NCBI RefSeq assembly: GCF_030063355.1
Contig: NZ_JASISZ010000057.1
Location: 1-59,179 of the forward strand
Reading direction: 5' to 3'
Source of the DNA: Streptomyces sp. PH10-H1
GTDB lineage: Bacteria > Actinomycetota > Actinomycetes > Streptomycetales > Streptomycetaceae
Length of the DNA stretch: 59,179 nucleotides
Every line of letters begins with the position of its first letter. The first letter of the stretch is position 1. Below the pieces are notes generated by a model, which saw nothing but the letters and a program-made list of their open reading frames with translations, did no database searches and had not been told where the DNA came from. Below, in pieces: positions 50,027-59,130 of this stretch. The translations under genes and the position numbers were made by a program.

Positions 50027-51098
50027 ATGGGGTGTCTGACCCGCCCCGTGATCATCGCAGACGGCTTCAACTCCGGCCCCAGTGACGTGGCGATGCTCTG
50101 GGACGGCCTCGACTGGCGCGACTACGCGTTCCTCAGCGAAATCCGCCGCCGTGGCAGGGACGTCATCATCCTCGGCTTCCACGAGCGCGAGCGCGGCGAT
50201 CCAGGACAACGCACAGGTCGCGCTCGCGGCAATCCAGCGGGCGACCCAGGAGATGAGCGGCGAACACGGCCTCGCCGTCGGCGGCTTCAGCATGGGCGGT
50301 CTGGTCATGCGGTACGCCCTCCTGAAGCTGGAGCGCCAGCGGATGGACCACCGCACCGAGCTCTACTTCTCCTACGACAGCCCGCACCGCGGCGCCTGGA
50401 TCCCCATCGCCCTGCAGGCCTTCGCTCACTACACCAAGGACCTGGACGACCGGTTCTCGAACCAGATGAACAGCCCGGCCGCCCAGCAACTTCTGTGGCA
50501 GCACATCTCCCACTGGCAGGACACCCCCGAGACGAGCAAGGAACGCACCGACTTCCTCGACGAGATGGAGCGCATGGGCAACTGGCCGGTGCGCCCCCGG
50601 AAGATAGGCGTCTCCACCGGCGTGGGCAACGGCGCGGGCAATGGCACCCAGCCCGGCGTGAAGACGTTCCAGGGCAAGGGCCTCGCCATCACGGGCACCA
50701 ACCTCTTCGCCCAGTCCACCGGCGACAACCAACTCGTCGCGCAACTGAGGGTGGTGACCCTGCAGAAGCCGGCGATCCGCACCTCGGGCCTGCCCGACAT
50801 CGACGGCGCCCCGGGCGGCACCCTGGAGGGCTTCGGCATCCTCGCCGACTCGCTCAACGCGCTTCCCTCGTACGCCGGCATGGCCTCCGAGGCCCTCATC
50901 CGCGACCACTGCTTCGTGCCGACGGCCAGCGCGGTCGACCTCCGCGACATCGCCACGCACGACGACCTGTACACGCCCGTCGACAGTCTGCCGCCGGAGG
51001 ACAGCGGACTGGACGACTACAAGCTCGCGTCCCAGAACGAGGGCCACACGCTGATGACGGAGGAACTCGGCTCCTGGATCATCGACCAACTACCGTAG
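50027..51098 (+). pseudogene. alpha/beta hydrolase (lipase/esterase-like), frameshifted and 5' truncated
   Basis: ATG 50027 opens PVIIADGFNSGPSDVAMLWD and FLSEIRRRGRDVIILGFHER; after one extra base at about 50185 the frame continues IQDNAQVALAAIQRATQEMS, AVGGFSMGGLVMRYALLKLE (nucleophile Ser in GFSMGG), LYFSYDSPHRGAWIPIALQA and ends with the His region (SQNEGHTLMTEELGSW) at 51098. The frame begins right after the IS110 stop, so the true N-terminus, perhaps with a signal peptide, is probably lost. Substrate unknown. Confidence 0.7.
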
Positions 51099-51147
51099 TC
51101 CGCCAGTCAACTCCCCGGGGCGGTACCCCGCAGTCGGGGTGCCGCCC

Positions 51148-51263
51148 CGGAGAGAGGGGTGCCGACTCGGAGAGAGGGGTGCCGACTCGGACGGACGGCC
51201 CGGTCCTCGGAGGGGCGGCCCGGTCCTCGGAGGGGACCGATCCTCGGAGGGGGACCGATCCTC
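51148..51263 (+). repeat. short tandem repeats (two 20-bp unit types)
   Basis: CGGAGAGAGGGGTGCCGACT is repeated twice (51148-51167, 51168-51187). CGGCCCGGTCCTCGGAGGGG is repeated twice (51196-51215, 51216-51235), followed by two ACCGATCCTCG-type units to 51263. It lies just past the hydrolase stop. Confidence 0.85.
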
Positions 51264-51329
51264 GATGAAGCGGCTGTCAGACCTGTGCCATGCCGCCGTC
51301 GACGGACGTTTGGCGATGGCGTAGTCGAT

Positions 51330-51512
51330 GAAGCGTCCCTCATGCAAGTCGCCATCCCGGCCGGCACGATCCGGTCGGACATCAGCACGACCGACATGTT
51401 CGCCGCCCTCACCGGAATCGCCCTCACCTCGGGCAAATCCGAGCAGCGCGAGCAGGCCGAACGCCTCCTCGACCTCACCCTCGACGGATTGATCGCTCTC
51501 CAGCGCCCGTGA
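51330..51512 (+). pseudogene. TetR-family regulator, C-terminal fragment
   Basis: Frame reads SLMQVAIPAGTIRSDISTTD, MFAALTGIALTSGKSEQREQ and LLDLTLDGLIALQRP. This matches the end of SbtR-type TetR ligand domains (GxIRxDIsxxD..., LxxxxDGL). The DNA-binding part is absent; tandem repeats precede it. Confidence 0.65.
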
Positions 51513-51672
51513 TCAGCGCTCGGAGCGCAGCCGGTCGGGCGTCGCGGCGCTGGGCGGGAGCGGGGGCGCAGTGATGAGTGTGCCCAGGAGGGTCAGGGCA
51601 TGGGTGGAGGGGCTGCCGGGGTCGGCCTGGTCCGCCCCAATAGTCAGACCTACAGGGACCAAGGACCAACCC

Positions 51673-53099
51673 GTGAACCTCCGACGCGATGCAAGCTCAC
51701 TGATCGACGCACTGAACAACCAGTCCACGGACTCCGACCGCCGAGCTCTGATCACCGGGGCCACCGTCGTCACCATGGATCCCGCCCTCGGCATCCTGGC
51801 GCCAGCGGACGTCCTGATCGAGGGAGACGTCATCCGCGCAGTGGCCCCCGATCTGCTGTCCCAGGGCGCGGCCGAGAACGCCGTGGTCATCGACGCGTCA
51901 GGCTTCATCCTCTCCCCCGGATTCGTCGACACGCACCGGCACGCCTGGGAGGCGCAGCTGCGCCGGCTCATGCCGGACGTGAACGACCTCGGCGAATACG
52001 TGCTGACCACCCTCGCGGGTCTGGCCCCCGTCTACCGTCCGCAGGACGTGTACGTCGGCACCCGGCTCGCCGCCCTGACCGCGATCGACAGCGGCATCAC
52101 CTGCATGCTCGACTTCTCACACAACTCACGCACCCCCGCCCACTCCGTCCAGGCCGTCCAGGCCGTCCAGGCGCTGATGGACACCGGCATCCGAGGCGTG
52201 CACGCCTCCATGGGACCGCATTTCGGCGGCTGGGACCGGCAGTGGCCCGGTGACCTCACACGTCTGCACGCGCAGTACTTCACCGGCGACCACCCGCTGC
52301 TGAGCCTGCGCCTGGCGGCACTGGCGACCGATGAGATCGCCGGACCCGACCTCGCCTACGGGCCACAGCTCGCCCGGGCGGCAAGGGAGTTGGGCTTCGG
52401 CGTCAGTATCGATGCGGTCTTCGGCGCGACCGCCTCCACAGCCATCGTCCACTGGGCCGAGGAGGGCCTGCTGACGCCACAGGTGACGCTCATTCACTGC
52501 ACGGGCCTGGCGCAGCAGGCCTGGCAGGCGATGGCAAACACCGGAACCACCGTGTCCCTGGCGCCCACCTCCGAAGCCCAAATCGGTCTGGACTCCGCGA
52601 TCCCCGCCATCGATGAGGCGCTGTCGGCCGGCATCCGGCCGGGCCTCGGTATCGACGTCGAGGTCGCCCTGGCCAGCGACATGTTCACCCAGATGCGCGC
52701 GCTGCACGCCATCCAGCGCATGCGGGCGGTCAACGCCGCCTACGGGACCCCGGACCCGGGCCAGCCGCGCCGGATCAGCACCCACGACGTGCTCGACTTC
52801 GCGACCCTCCAGGGCGCCAGGACCAACGGCCTCGGGGAGGTGACCGGCTCCCTCACCCCGGGCAAGCAGGCCGACCTGTTGATCATCGACGCCGAGGACA
52901 TCAACACCATGCCCCTCAACGACGCGATCGGCACCGTCGTCCTGGGCTCCGACCCCCGCAACATCACCGCCGTATTCATCGCCGGCCAGGTCCGCAAGTG
53001 GAACGGCCAGGTCCTGGGCGTCGACCTGCCGGCCCTGGCCGGGCGGCCGCCGATTCACGCGACCACGTGCTCAACGCCCGGACCCAGGACCGGAACTGA
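51673..53099 (+). pseudogene. amidohydrolase (TrzA/AtzA-type deaminase/chlorohydrolase), 3' frameshift
   Basis: GTG 51673 follows AAGGA. Metal-site motifs are present: FVDTHRHAWEAQLRRL (HxH), VTLIHCTGL, and SAGIRPGLGIDVEVALASDM for the late Asp region (normally GxDxxxS). The C-terminus GSLTPGKQADLLIIDAEDIN is typical. After ALAGR at about 53044 the native tail (AADSRDHVLNARTQDRN, stop 53097-53099) lies one base out, so the open frame instead runs to 53223 with unrelated residues. The ~470-residue core is intact and may still fold. Hydrolyses a C-N or C-Cl bond of a ring compound. Confidence 0.8.
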
Positions 53100-53161
53100 G
53101 ACCCTGGACGGGCGAGCCTCAGCGGTCACCAACCTTCAGCGGTCGACGACACGTCCGTTCA

Positions 53162-53710
53162 TCACTGCCGCCCGCCGAACTGCCAGTTGTGGACCTCGAT
53201 GTCGGCATACCGGTCCGCCGTAAGGACGGCACGTGCCGTGTCCGGATCAGGCGCCCGGACCAGCGCCGCCGTGCCCAGCCAGGTGGTGCCGTCGTCGGAC
53301 AGCAGCGGCCCGTACGCGATCAGCTCCTCCTGGCCGGGCGGCTCGGCGAGGTCGGCGGCCTGTCCCGTGCCGAGCCCGAGCACCAGGTACCGGTTGCCGC
53401 CGGTCCGGCCGCCGGGGAAATCCCACATGGTGCGTCCCAGCGTGTTGTGCCACCGGCGCAGCAACACGTCCCGGTACACGCCGGCCTGGTAGCCGGGCTC
53501 GTCGAAGGCGAATGCGCGAGCGGCGGCGGGGTCCGGCACGTCGACGATGTGCGTGCTGCCGGTGGGTGTCTCGCGGTCATCGTCGAGTGTCGGACCGCGG
53601 GCGATCATCTCCTTCGAGTACCGGTCCATGTAGGACAAATGCTCTTCCAACAGCTTGTTGCGCAACGCCACGGAGCCGGATCGATCGCGGTGGTAGCAGA
53701 AGAACTCCAT
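53162..53710 (-). CDS. YCII-family tandem-domain protein
   Basis: 182 residues. Two YCII-like halves: MEFFCYHRDRSGSVALRNKL, EEHLSYMDRYSKEMIARGPT (first His/Asp site) and EELIAYGPLLSDDGTTWLGT, RAVLTADRYADIEVHNWQF (second). YCII proteins are small ferredoxin-like folds with putative dehalogenase or lactonase-type activity. ATG 53708-53710. It lies 67 bp downstream of the amidase on the same strand and probably belongs to its operon. Confidence 0.75.
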   Translation of the reverse strand: MEFFCYHRDRSGSVALRNKLLEEHLSYMDRYSKEMIARGPTLDDDRETPTGSTHIVDVPDPAAARAFAFDEPGYQAGVYRDVLLRRWHNTLGRTMWDFPGGRTGGNRYLVLGLGTGQAADLAEPPGQEELIAYGPLLSDDGTTWLGTAALVRAPDPDTARAVLTADRYADIEVHNWQFGGRQ

Positions 53711-53777
53711 CCCTTGGATCTTCGCAGGGAATCCCGGCTTCCAGGCCTCCTCCTCAACAAACACCCGGTAGTGCACG

Positions 53778-55229
53778 CTACTTCGGTACCTGGAAGCCGC
53801 CGATCTTCTGCTCGAGCAGTTCGGCCAGCCGCAGCGGGGTGCGGTCCTCGAACATCGGACCGATGAGCTGCACTCCCACCGGCAGGCCATCGGGGGCCCG
53901 GCCCGCTGGTATGGCGGTGGCGGGCAGGCCGGGCATGGTGGCCAGGCCGGCCCAGACGAGCTGGTCGAAGTACGGGTACTCGACGCCGTCGATGTCGATC
54001 CGGCGTTCCAGCGGATTGGGGTTGTGGTCGTGCGGGAACGCGGGAGTGGGCGTGATCGGGCACACCACGGCATCGAACTCGGCGAACAGTTGCCGCCAGC
54101 CGTGGCGGTGCAGTTCGCGGCGGTTGTTCGCCTGGAGCCAGTCGCGGTGGCTGAACACCATGGCGCGCAGCCGTGCCGCGTCGAGACTCTGGTCGTCCGC
54201 GCTCAGTCCGGCGGCGCGGGTCCGCAGCCGATCGTACGGTTCGACGGGAAAACGTGCGACGGAGCCCGAAACCAGCAACTGGCTGTAGAGCGTCCCGGCC
54301 TCGGTCAGATCGGGTAGCAGCGGACTGTGCCGTTCGACGTGGGCGCCGCCGTCGACAAGCGCGTCGGCGACTCGGTTCACGCCCGCCCGCACCGCCGACC
54401 CGGTTGGAATGAGCGGATGTTCGTCGAGGATCAAGACCCGGAAGTCGCGGAGCCGTTCGTGGCGCGCGGGCGGCAACCTCAAGTGGTGCGCCACGCCGAG
54501 CGTCAACGGATCCGGTCCGGCCATGACGTCGAGCAGGAGCGTGAGGTCGCGGGCGGTGCGCGCCATCGGACCGACGACGGCGAGGTCGAGGTCGACCGGC
54601 AAGGCCGGTGCGGACGGCGGGACCATACCGCGGTTGGCCGCCAGCCCGAGTGTCGGCTTGTGTGCGTAGACACCGCAGAAATGTGCGGGGGTGCGCAACG
54701 AGCCGGCGAGGTCGGAGCCGATGGACAGCGCACCGAATCCGCACGCCAGGGCCGCCGCCGATCCGCCGGAGGATCCACCTGACGTGCGACCGTGATCCCA
54801 CGGGTTGTTGGTGGTGCCGTAGATCTCGTTGAAGCTCTGGATATCTTGCAGCCCCACGGGCACGTTGGTCTTACCGAGTATCACCGCGCCCGCAGCCTTG
54901 AGCCTCGACACCTGTACCGCGTCCTCGGCCGGCATGAAGTTCCGGTGCGGCGACATGCCCCAAGTCGTGGGCACTCCGGCGATGTTGTAGGACTCCTTGA
55001 CCGTCACCGGTATGCCGAGGAGCGGCCGGTCCTCACCGCGGGCGCGCGCCTGGTCGGCGCCGAGCGCGGCGGCCCGCGCTCGGTCGAAGTCCGGCACGCA
55101 GATCGCGTTGATCTCCTTGTCGTCCCGCTCGATACGGGCGATCGCCTTGTCTGTCAGTTCCGCCGAGGTCACTTCACCGGCACGCAGGGCAGCCGCGAGT
55201 TCTTCGGCCGTCTGAAAGTTCCAATCCAT
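53778..55229 (-). CDS. amidase (amidase-signature family)
   Basis: 483 residues. The Ser-cisSer-Lys triad is visible: Lys78 in GIPVTVKESYN, cis-Ser in GRTSGGSSGGSAAAL (about 150-157), nucleophile Ser177 in IGSDLAGSLRTPAHFCGVYA. The length is normal. ATG 55229 begins MDWNFQTAEELAAALRAGEV. It hydrolyses an amide or ester bond; the specificity is not predictable. Same strand as the YCII protein (downstream) and VOC protein (upstream). Confidence 0.9.
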   Translation of the reverse strand: MDWNFQTAEELAAALRAGEVTSAELTDKAIARIERDDKEINAICVPDFDRARAAALGADQARARGEDRPLLGIPVTVKESYNIAGVPTTWGMSPHRNFMPAEDAVQVSRLKAAGAVILGKTNVPVGLQDIQSFNEIYGTTNNPWDHGRTSGGSSGGSAAALACGFGALSIGSDLAGSLRTPAHFCGVYAHKPTLGLAANRGMVPPSAPALPVDLDLAVVGPMARTARDLTLLLDVMAGPDPLTLGVAHHLRLPPARHERLRDFRVLILDEHPLIPTGSAVRAGVNRVADALVDGGAHVERHSPLLPDLTEAGTLYSQLLVSGSVARFPVEPYDRLRTRAAGLSADDQSLDAARLRAMVFSHRDWLQANNRRELHRHGWRQLFAEFDAVVCPITPTPAFPHDHNPNPLERRIDIDGVEYPYFDQLVWAGLATMPGLPATAIPAGRAPDGLPVGVQLIGPMFEDRTPLRLAELLEQKIGGFQVPK

Positions 55230-55328
55230 GAATCCGACCGTACCGACCTCTCGAACAGGCCATGAAATGCCGCTTCGCGCAACGGGGAAACGAGGACACG
55301 TCGCGGCCTTCGCGGCCCCTCAGTCACG

Positions 55329-55763
55329 TCAGTCGAGGCAGAACTCGTTGCCCTCGATGTCCTGCATCACGATGCACGACTCGTTCTCCTCATCGGCAAG
55401 CAGTACTCGCTCGCGTACCGCGCCGAGCGCGATCAGTCGTACGCACTCGGCCTCGAGTGTGGCGAGGCGCTCGTCACCCACGAGCCCGGTGCCGACCCGC
55501 ACGCAAAGATGAACCCGATTCTTGACGACCTTCCCCTCGGGAACGCGCTGGAAGTACAGTCGCGGGCCGACACCTGAGGGATCACTGCAGACGAACGATG
55601 AATCCTGACGCTCAGGCGGCAGCGAACGTTCGTAATCGTCCCAAGTAGCAAACCCCTCCGGCGGCGACGGTACGACGTACCCCAGCACCTCGCACCAGAA
55701 ACGAGCGACGCGCTGAGGTTCCGCGCAGTCGAAGGTGACTTGGACCTGCCTGATCGATGCCAT
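55329..55763 (-). CDS. VOC-family (glyoxalase-like) protein
   Basis: 144 residues: MASIRQVQVTFDCAEPQRVA, RFWCEVLGYVVPSPPEGFAT, KNRVHLCVRVGTGLVGDERL and IVMQDIEGNEFCLD. This is the Glyoxalase_6 pattern with the DxEGNEFCL ending. Often a small-molecule-binding or resistance protein. ATG 55763 with GGTGG upstream. Lies between the two amidase genes on the same strand. Confidence 0.85.
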   Translation of the reverse strand: MASIRQVQVTFDCAEPQRVARFWCEVLGYVVPSPPEGFATWDDYERSLPPERQDSSFVCSDPSGVGPRLYFQRVPEGKVVKNRVHLCVRVGTGLVGDERLATLEAECVRLIALGAVRERVLLADEENESCIVMQDIEGNEFCLD

Positions 55764-55825
55764 CGGACCACCATAGCGGCGCGTGCTGTCAGAGGGACCC
55801 CGGCCTGGGGAAAGAGCCTCCGTAC

Positions 55826-57172
55826 TCAGCTGACGGGCGGGCGGCGACCGCTCCAGGGGTGTGCGAGTTCGAGAGTGCGGGACACCTGGAGCAGGAGGTC
55901 CTCCCGCCATGGTGCGGCGACGATCTGGATGCCGACGGGCAGGCCGGTGGCCTCGTCGTGGTGGACGGGCAGGGAGATCGCCGGCTGGCCGGTCACGTTG
56001 AACACGGACGTGAACACCCCCATCGGATAGCTGTTCAGCAGTGCCCTCAGAGGATCGTCGTCGGTGCCTGCCCGCCAGGCACCAATGAGCGGCGGAAGGC
56101 AGGCCATCGTCGGCGTGACGAGGAGGTCGAAGCCGGCGACGAAGCCTTCGACGATGCGCCGCGACAACTGCTGGGTCTTCTTCACTCCTTCCGCGTACGC
56201 CCACGAGTCGATCCCTCGTGCCGCCGCACGCAGGGCGCGATTGTGCGGCTCGACACGGTCCGGCTCCGCGAGTGCGATTCCGGCACCGGCGACGTTCCAC
56301 AGGGTCGTGAACGCCGCGACCAGCTCGCCGGCCGGCGGCAGCGGAAGGGGGGTGTCGACGAGGTGATGGCCGGCCGACTCGAGCGTCCGAAGAGCGACGT
56401 CGACGGCTGCAACACACGCCGGGTGCACGGCTATCCCGTCGATCGGGGAGTCGGTGAGCACACCGATCCGCAGCCCGGTCGGCAGGTCCGTCGTCAGCGC
56501 GGCGGCGAAGGACGTGCGCGGCGCCGGAGGCGACCACCACGCGGCCGGGTCGTGACGCGCCAGGACATCGAGGACCGCCGCGGCGTCCGCCACCGAGCGG
56601 GTGAGCACGCCGCTGGTGCCGAGACCCTCCACCTCCACGGTTGCGTTGGTGACCAGGCCGCGGGTGGGTTTGAGGCCGACGAGCCCGTTGCACGACGCGG
56701 GGATCCGTATCGACCCGCCGCCGTCCTCCGCGTGGGCGATGGGCGCCATTCCGGCGGCGACGGCGGCGCCCGCTCCGCTCGACGACCCGCCGGGCGTGCG
56801 GTCCGGGTCCCACGGGTTGCGCGAGATGCCCAGCGCGTCGCTCTCGGTGAAGGGCAGGCTGCCGAACTCGGAGGTCGTGGTCTTGCCGAGCAGCACGAAG
56901 CCCGCGTCCACGAACCGTCGCACCACCGGGTCGCCGAGGAAGGGTGGAAGGTCTTCGGGCGACGCGGCCCGCGCCACTGCGTCGGCCGCGACGGACGCCG
57001 CTTTGCGGACATCGTCGTCGGCCCGGTGACAGAAGGCGTTCAGCCGGGGGGCGAGCTGGTCCATCCGCTCGAGAAAGCAGTCGGCCACCTCGACCGGGCT
57101 CACCTCCTTTCGGCGGATTGCCGCGGCGAGTTCGACGGCGGACGTGAACGGGTCGATGGGCGAGCGCATCAC
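55826..57172 (-). CDS. amidase-family protein lacking the catalytic-lysine segment
   Basis: 448 residues from GTG 57172 (AAGGGA at the right distance) or 447 from ATG 57169. cis-Ser is in TPGGSSSGAGAAVAAG (about 127-140) and the nucleophile Ser153 in EDGGGSIRIPASCNGLVGLK. However, PEDLPPFLG (about 71-79) runs directly into DPVVRRFVDAGFVLLGKTTT: the ~30 residues that normally follow, with the VKD lysine, are missing in frame. The protein is also about 30 residues shorter than usual. It is therefore probably inactive as an amidase. Divergent from an AraC regulator. Confidence 0.85.
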   Translation of the reverse strand: MMRSPIDPFTSAVELAAAIRRKEVSPVEVADCFLERMDQLAPRLNAFCHRADDDVRKAASVAADAVARAASPEDLPPFLGDPVVRRFVDAGFVLLGKTTTSEFGSLPFTESDALGISRNPWDPDRTPGGSSSGAGAAVAAGMAPIAHAEDGGGSIRIPASCNGLVGLKPTRGLVTNATVEVEGLGTSGVLTRSVADAAAVLDVLARHDPAAWWSPPAPRTSFAAALTTDLPTGLRIGVLTDSPIDGIAVHPACVAAVDVALRTLESAGHHLVDTPLPLPPAGELVAAFTTLWNVAGAGIALAEPDRVEPHNRALRAAARGIDSWAYAEGVKKTQQLSRRIVEGFVAGFDLLVTPTMACLPPLIGAWRAGTDDDPLRALLNSYPMGVFTSVFNVTGQPAISLPVHHDEATGLPVGIQIVAAPWREDLLLQVSRTLELAHPWSGRRPPVS

Positions 57173-57267
57173 GGGCGGTCCCTTCTGAGGGCGGGGCTTG
57201 CAGGAGCCGTCAGTGTCATCGCGGCTCGGACGTCGCGTCTTGGATGAATGTCGCGTAGCTTGGCGCC

Positions 57268-58119
57268 ATGCGCTCCGCCGGGCCGTCCCATGACTTCGCG
57301 TCACTGTGGGACATCGCCACACCGTCGCGGCGCGGCCGGCTGCCGGGGGTCAGCATGGCCGGATTCCGCGCCCGCACGACCGACCTCTACGACCTTGACG
57401 TGGTCCCGTACCCGGCGGTCACGGTGGCCGTCGACCTCGGCGACGAGCCGCTCGTCGTCGACGACTTCAACGGCCGGCAGCAGAGCGGCAGCGTCGTCGT
57501 GGGGCTCGCGTCCGGCGGCGTTCGAGGCCGCGGCCGGGACATCGGGTGCCTGCAGATCCGGCTGTCACCGCCGGTCGCGCACGCGGTGCTGGGCGGCTGT
57601 GCGGAGTCGGGCGCCACGGTGGTCTCCCTCGACGACCTCTGGGGCCGCGACGCCGCGCGCACCCAGGAGCAACTGCGCGCTGCCGGGTCATGGGACAAAC
57701 GGTTCGCGATAGCGGAGGCCGCGCTCCTTCGACGACACGAGGCAGGCCGAGCGGTGGAGCCCGAGGTCGCCTTCGTGTGGGCGCAGATGGTGACGAATCT
57801 GGGTGGGGTTCGGGTCGAGCGGCTGGCAGCCGAGGTCGGCTGGAGCCGTAAGCGTCTGTGGTCCCGGTTCCGATCCCAGATCGGTCTCAACCCCAAGCGC
57901 GCCGCTCAGCTCGTCCGTTTCGACCACGCGGCCCACCGTCTGGCCGCGGGTCACAGCGCCGCACGGGTGGCGGCGGAGATCGGCTACGTCGATCAGTCCC
58001 ACCTCCACCGGGATGTCATGGCCTTCGCCGGTGTGACCCCCACGGCCGTCGCGGGCGCGCAGTGGCTCGCGGTCGACGACGTCGCGTGGGCCGCCCCCGA
58101 ATACCTGGCCACTTCCTGA
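57268..58119 (+). CDS. AraC-family transcriptional regulator
   Basis: 283 residues. The C-terminal double HTH (about 185-275) includes NLGGVRVERLAAEVGWSRKR, SQIGLNPKRAAQLVRFDHAA and AARVAAEIGYVDQSHLHRDV; the N-terminal domain (YPAVTVAVDLGDEPLVVDDF) is a cupin-like sensor as in DUF6597-type regulators. ATG 57268. Divergent from the truncated amidase with a ~95-bp gap, so it may control that gene and those downstream. Confidence 0.88.
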   Translation: MRSAGPSHDFASLWDIATPSRRGRLPGVSMAGFRARTTDLYDLDVVPYPAVTVAVDLGDEPLVVDDFNGRQQSGSVVVGLASGGVRGRGRDIGCLQIRLSPPVAHAVLGGCAESGATVVSLDDLWGRDAARTQEQLRAAGSWDKRFAIAEAALLRRHEAGRAVEPEVAFVWAQMVTNLGGVRVERLAAEVGWSRKRLWSRFRSQIGLNPKRAAQLVRFDHAAHRLAAGHSAARVAAEIGYVDQSHLHRDVMAFAGVTPTAVAGAQWLAVDDVAWAAPEYLATS

Positions 58120-58231
58120 CCTACGGTCTGCACCGGGCAGGCGCGCGGCCGGTGGCGCCGGTCGCGGGTGACCTGTGACGGGGGAACATTTCTACAAGAC
58201 GCCCGGCAATTGGGCTCGTGACACTGTGAGT

Positions 58232-58966
58232 ATGTCCAAGAACCGGAATGACTCCCCACTGCCGGCCCCTCAGCGGCCGCGATACGGCGTTGACGCTCCA
58301 GCGTTCCCGGCGACACTCGGCGCTGTCGGCGCGGCCTGCTACCTGGCCGCCGGCCGGTGGCGGCCGGGACGGAAAGCCATGGTGACGGCGGGGACGGTAC
58401 TCATGGCCCACAACGTCATCTACCTGCACACCACACTGCACGGCAAGCTGCGCATCTGGAGGCGGGAGCTGGACCGGGCCGACTTGAAGGGCAACGAGCA
58501 GTTGCTGGACCTGGGCTGCGGGCGCGGCGCGGTGCTGATCGAGGCGGCCAGGCGGCTGCCGACGGGACACGCCGTGGGCGTGGACCTGTGGTCTGGCAAG
58601 GACCAGAGCGGGAACCGGCCCGAAGTCACCCTCGCCAACGCCGCTGCGGCAGGGGTCGCCGACCGGGTCGAAGTACATACGGCCGACATGACCGCCTTGC
58701 CCTTCGCGGACGGCTCCTTCGACGTCGTGACGAGCGCGCTGGCGATCCACAACATCCCGTCGCCCGAGGCGCGCTACCGCGCGGTCGACGAGGCCATGCG
58801 GGTGCTGCGCCCTGGCGGGCAGTTGCTCATCGCCGACTTCTGGCCCATGGCCAGGAAATACGCCGCGCACATCGGGCAGGGCACGCTGCGCGGACTCGGC
58901 CCCGGGTACTGGTACGGCGGCCCGTGGCTCAGCGTCACACTGCTGCATGCCGTCAAGGAGCCCTGA
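58232..58966 (+). CDS. membrane-anchored class I SAM methyltransferase
   Basis: 244 residues. Two N-terminal hydrophobic segments (LGAVGAACYLAAG and AMVTAGTVLMAHNVIYLHTT) precede the methyltransferase fold: LLDLGCGRGAVLIEAARRLP (motif I), GHAVGVDLWSGKDQSGNRPE (motif II), LPFADGSFDVVTSALAIHNI (post-II). Substrate unknown. ATG 58232 is chosen; GTG 58175 is an alternative. Follows the AraC gene by 112 bp. Confidence 0.85.
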   Translation: MSKNRNDSPLPAPQRPRYGVDAPAFPATLGAVGAACYLAAGRWRPGRKAMVTAGTVLMAHNVIYLHTTLHGKLRIWRRELDRADLKGNEQLLDLGCGRGAVLIEAARRLPTGHAVGVDLWSGKDQSGNRPEVTLANAAAAGVADRVEVHTADMTALPFADGSFDVVTSALAIHNIPSPEARYRAVDEAMRVLRPGGQLLIADFWPMARKYAAHIGQGTLRGLGPGYWYGGPWLSVTLLHAVKEP

Positions 58967-59130
58967 GCCGGTGGCACATCACCTGAGCTGGGCATCGCCC
59001 CCGCATGGCCGGGGCGTTAGAAGTTGTTGTCTTTCCGCTCGCGGTTGGTTGGTTTTCGCTGGTCAGGAATAGTGTCGGCGTCGCTGCGGAAGTGTTGAGG
59101 CATCAGGTTTCCGCTTCGGCCTTGGAGGTC

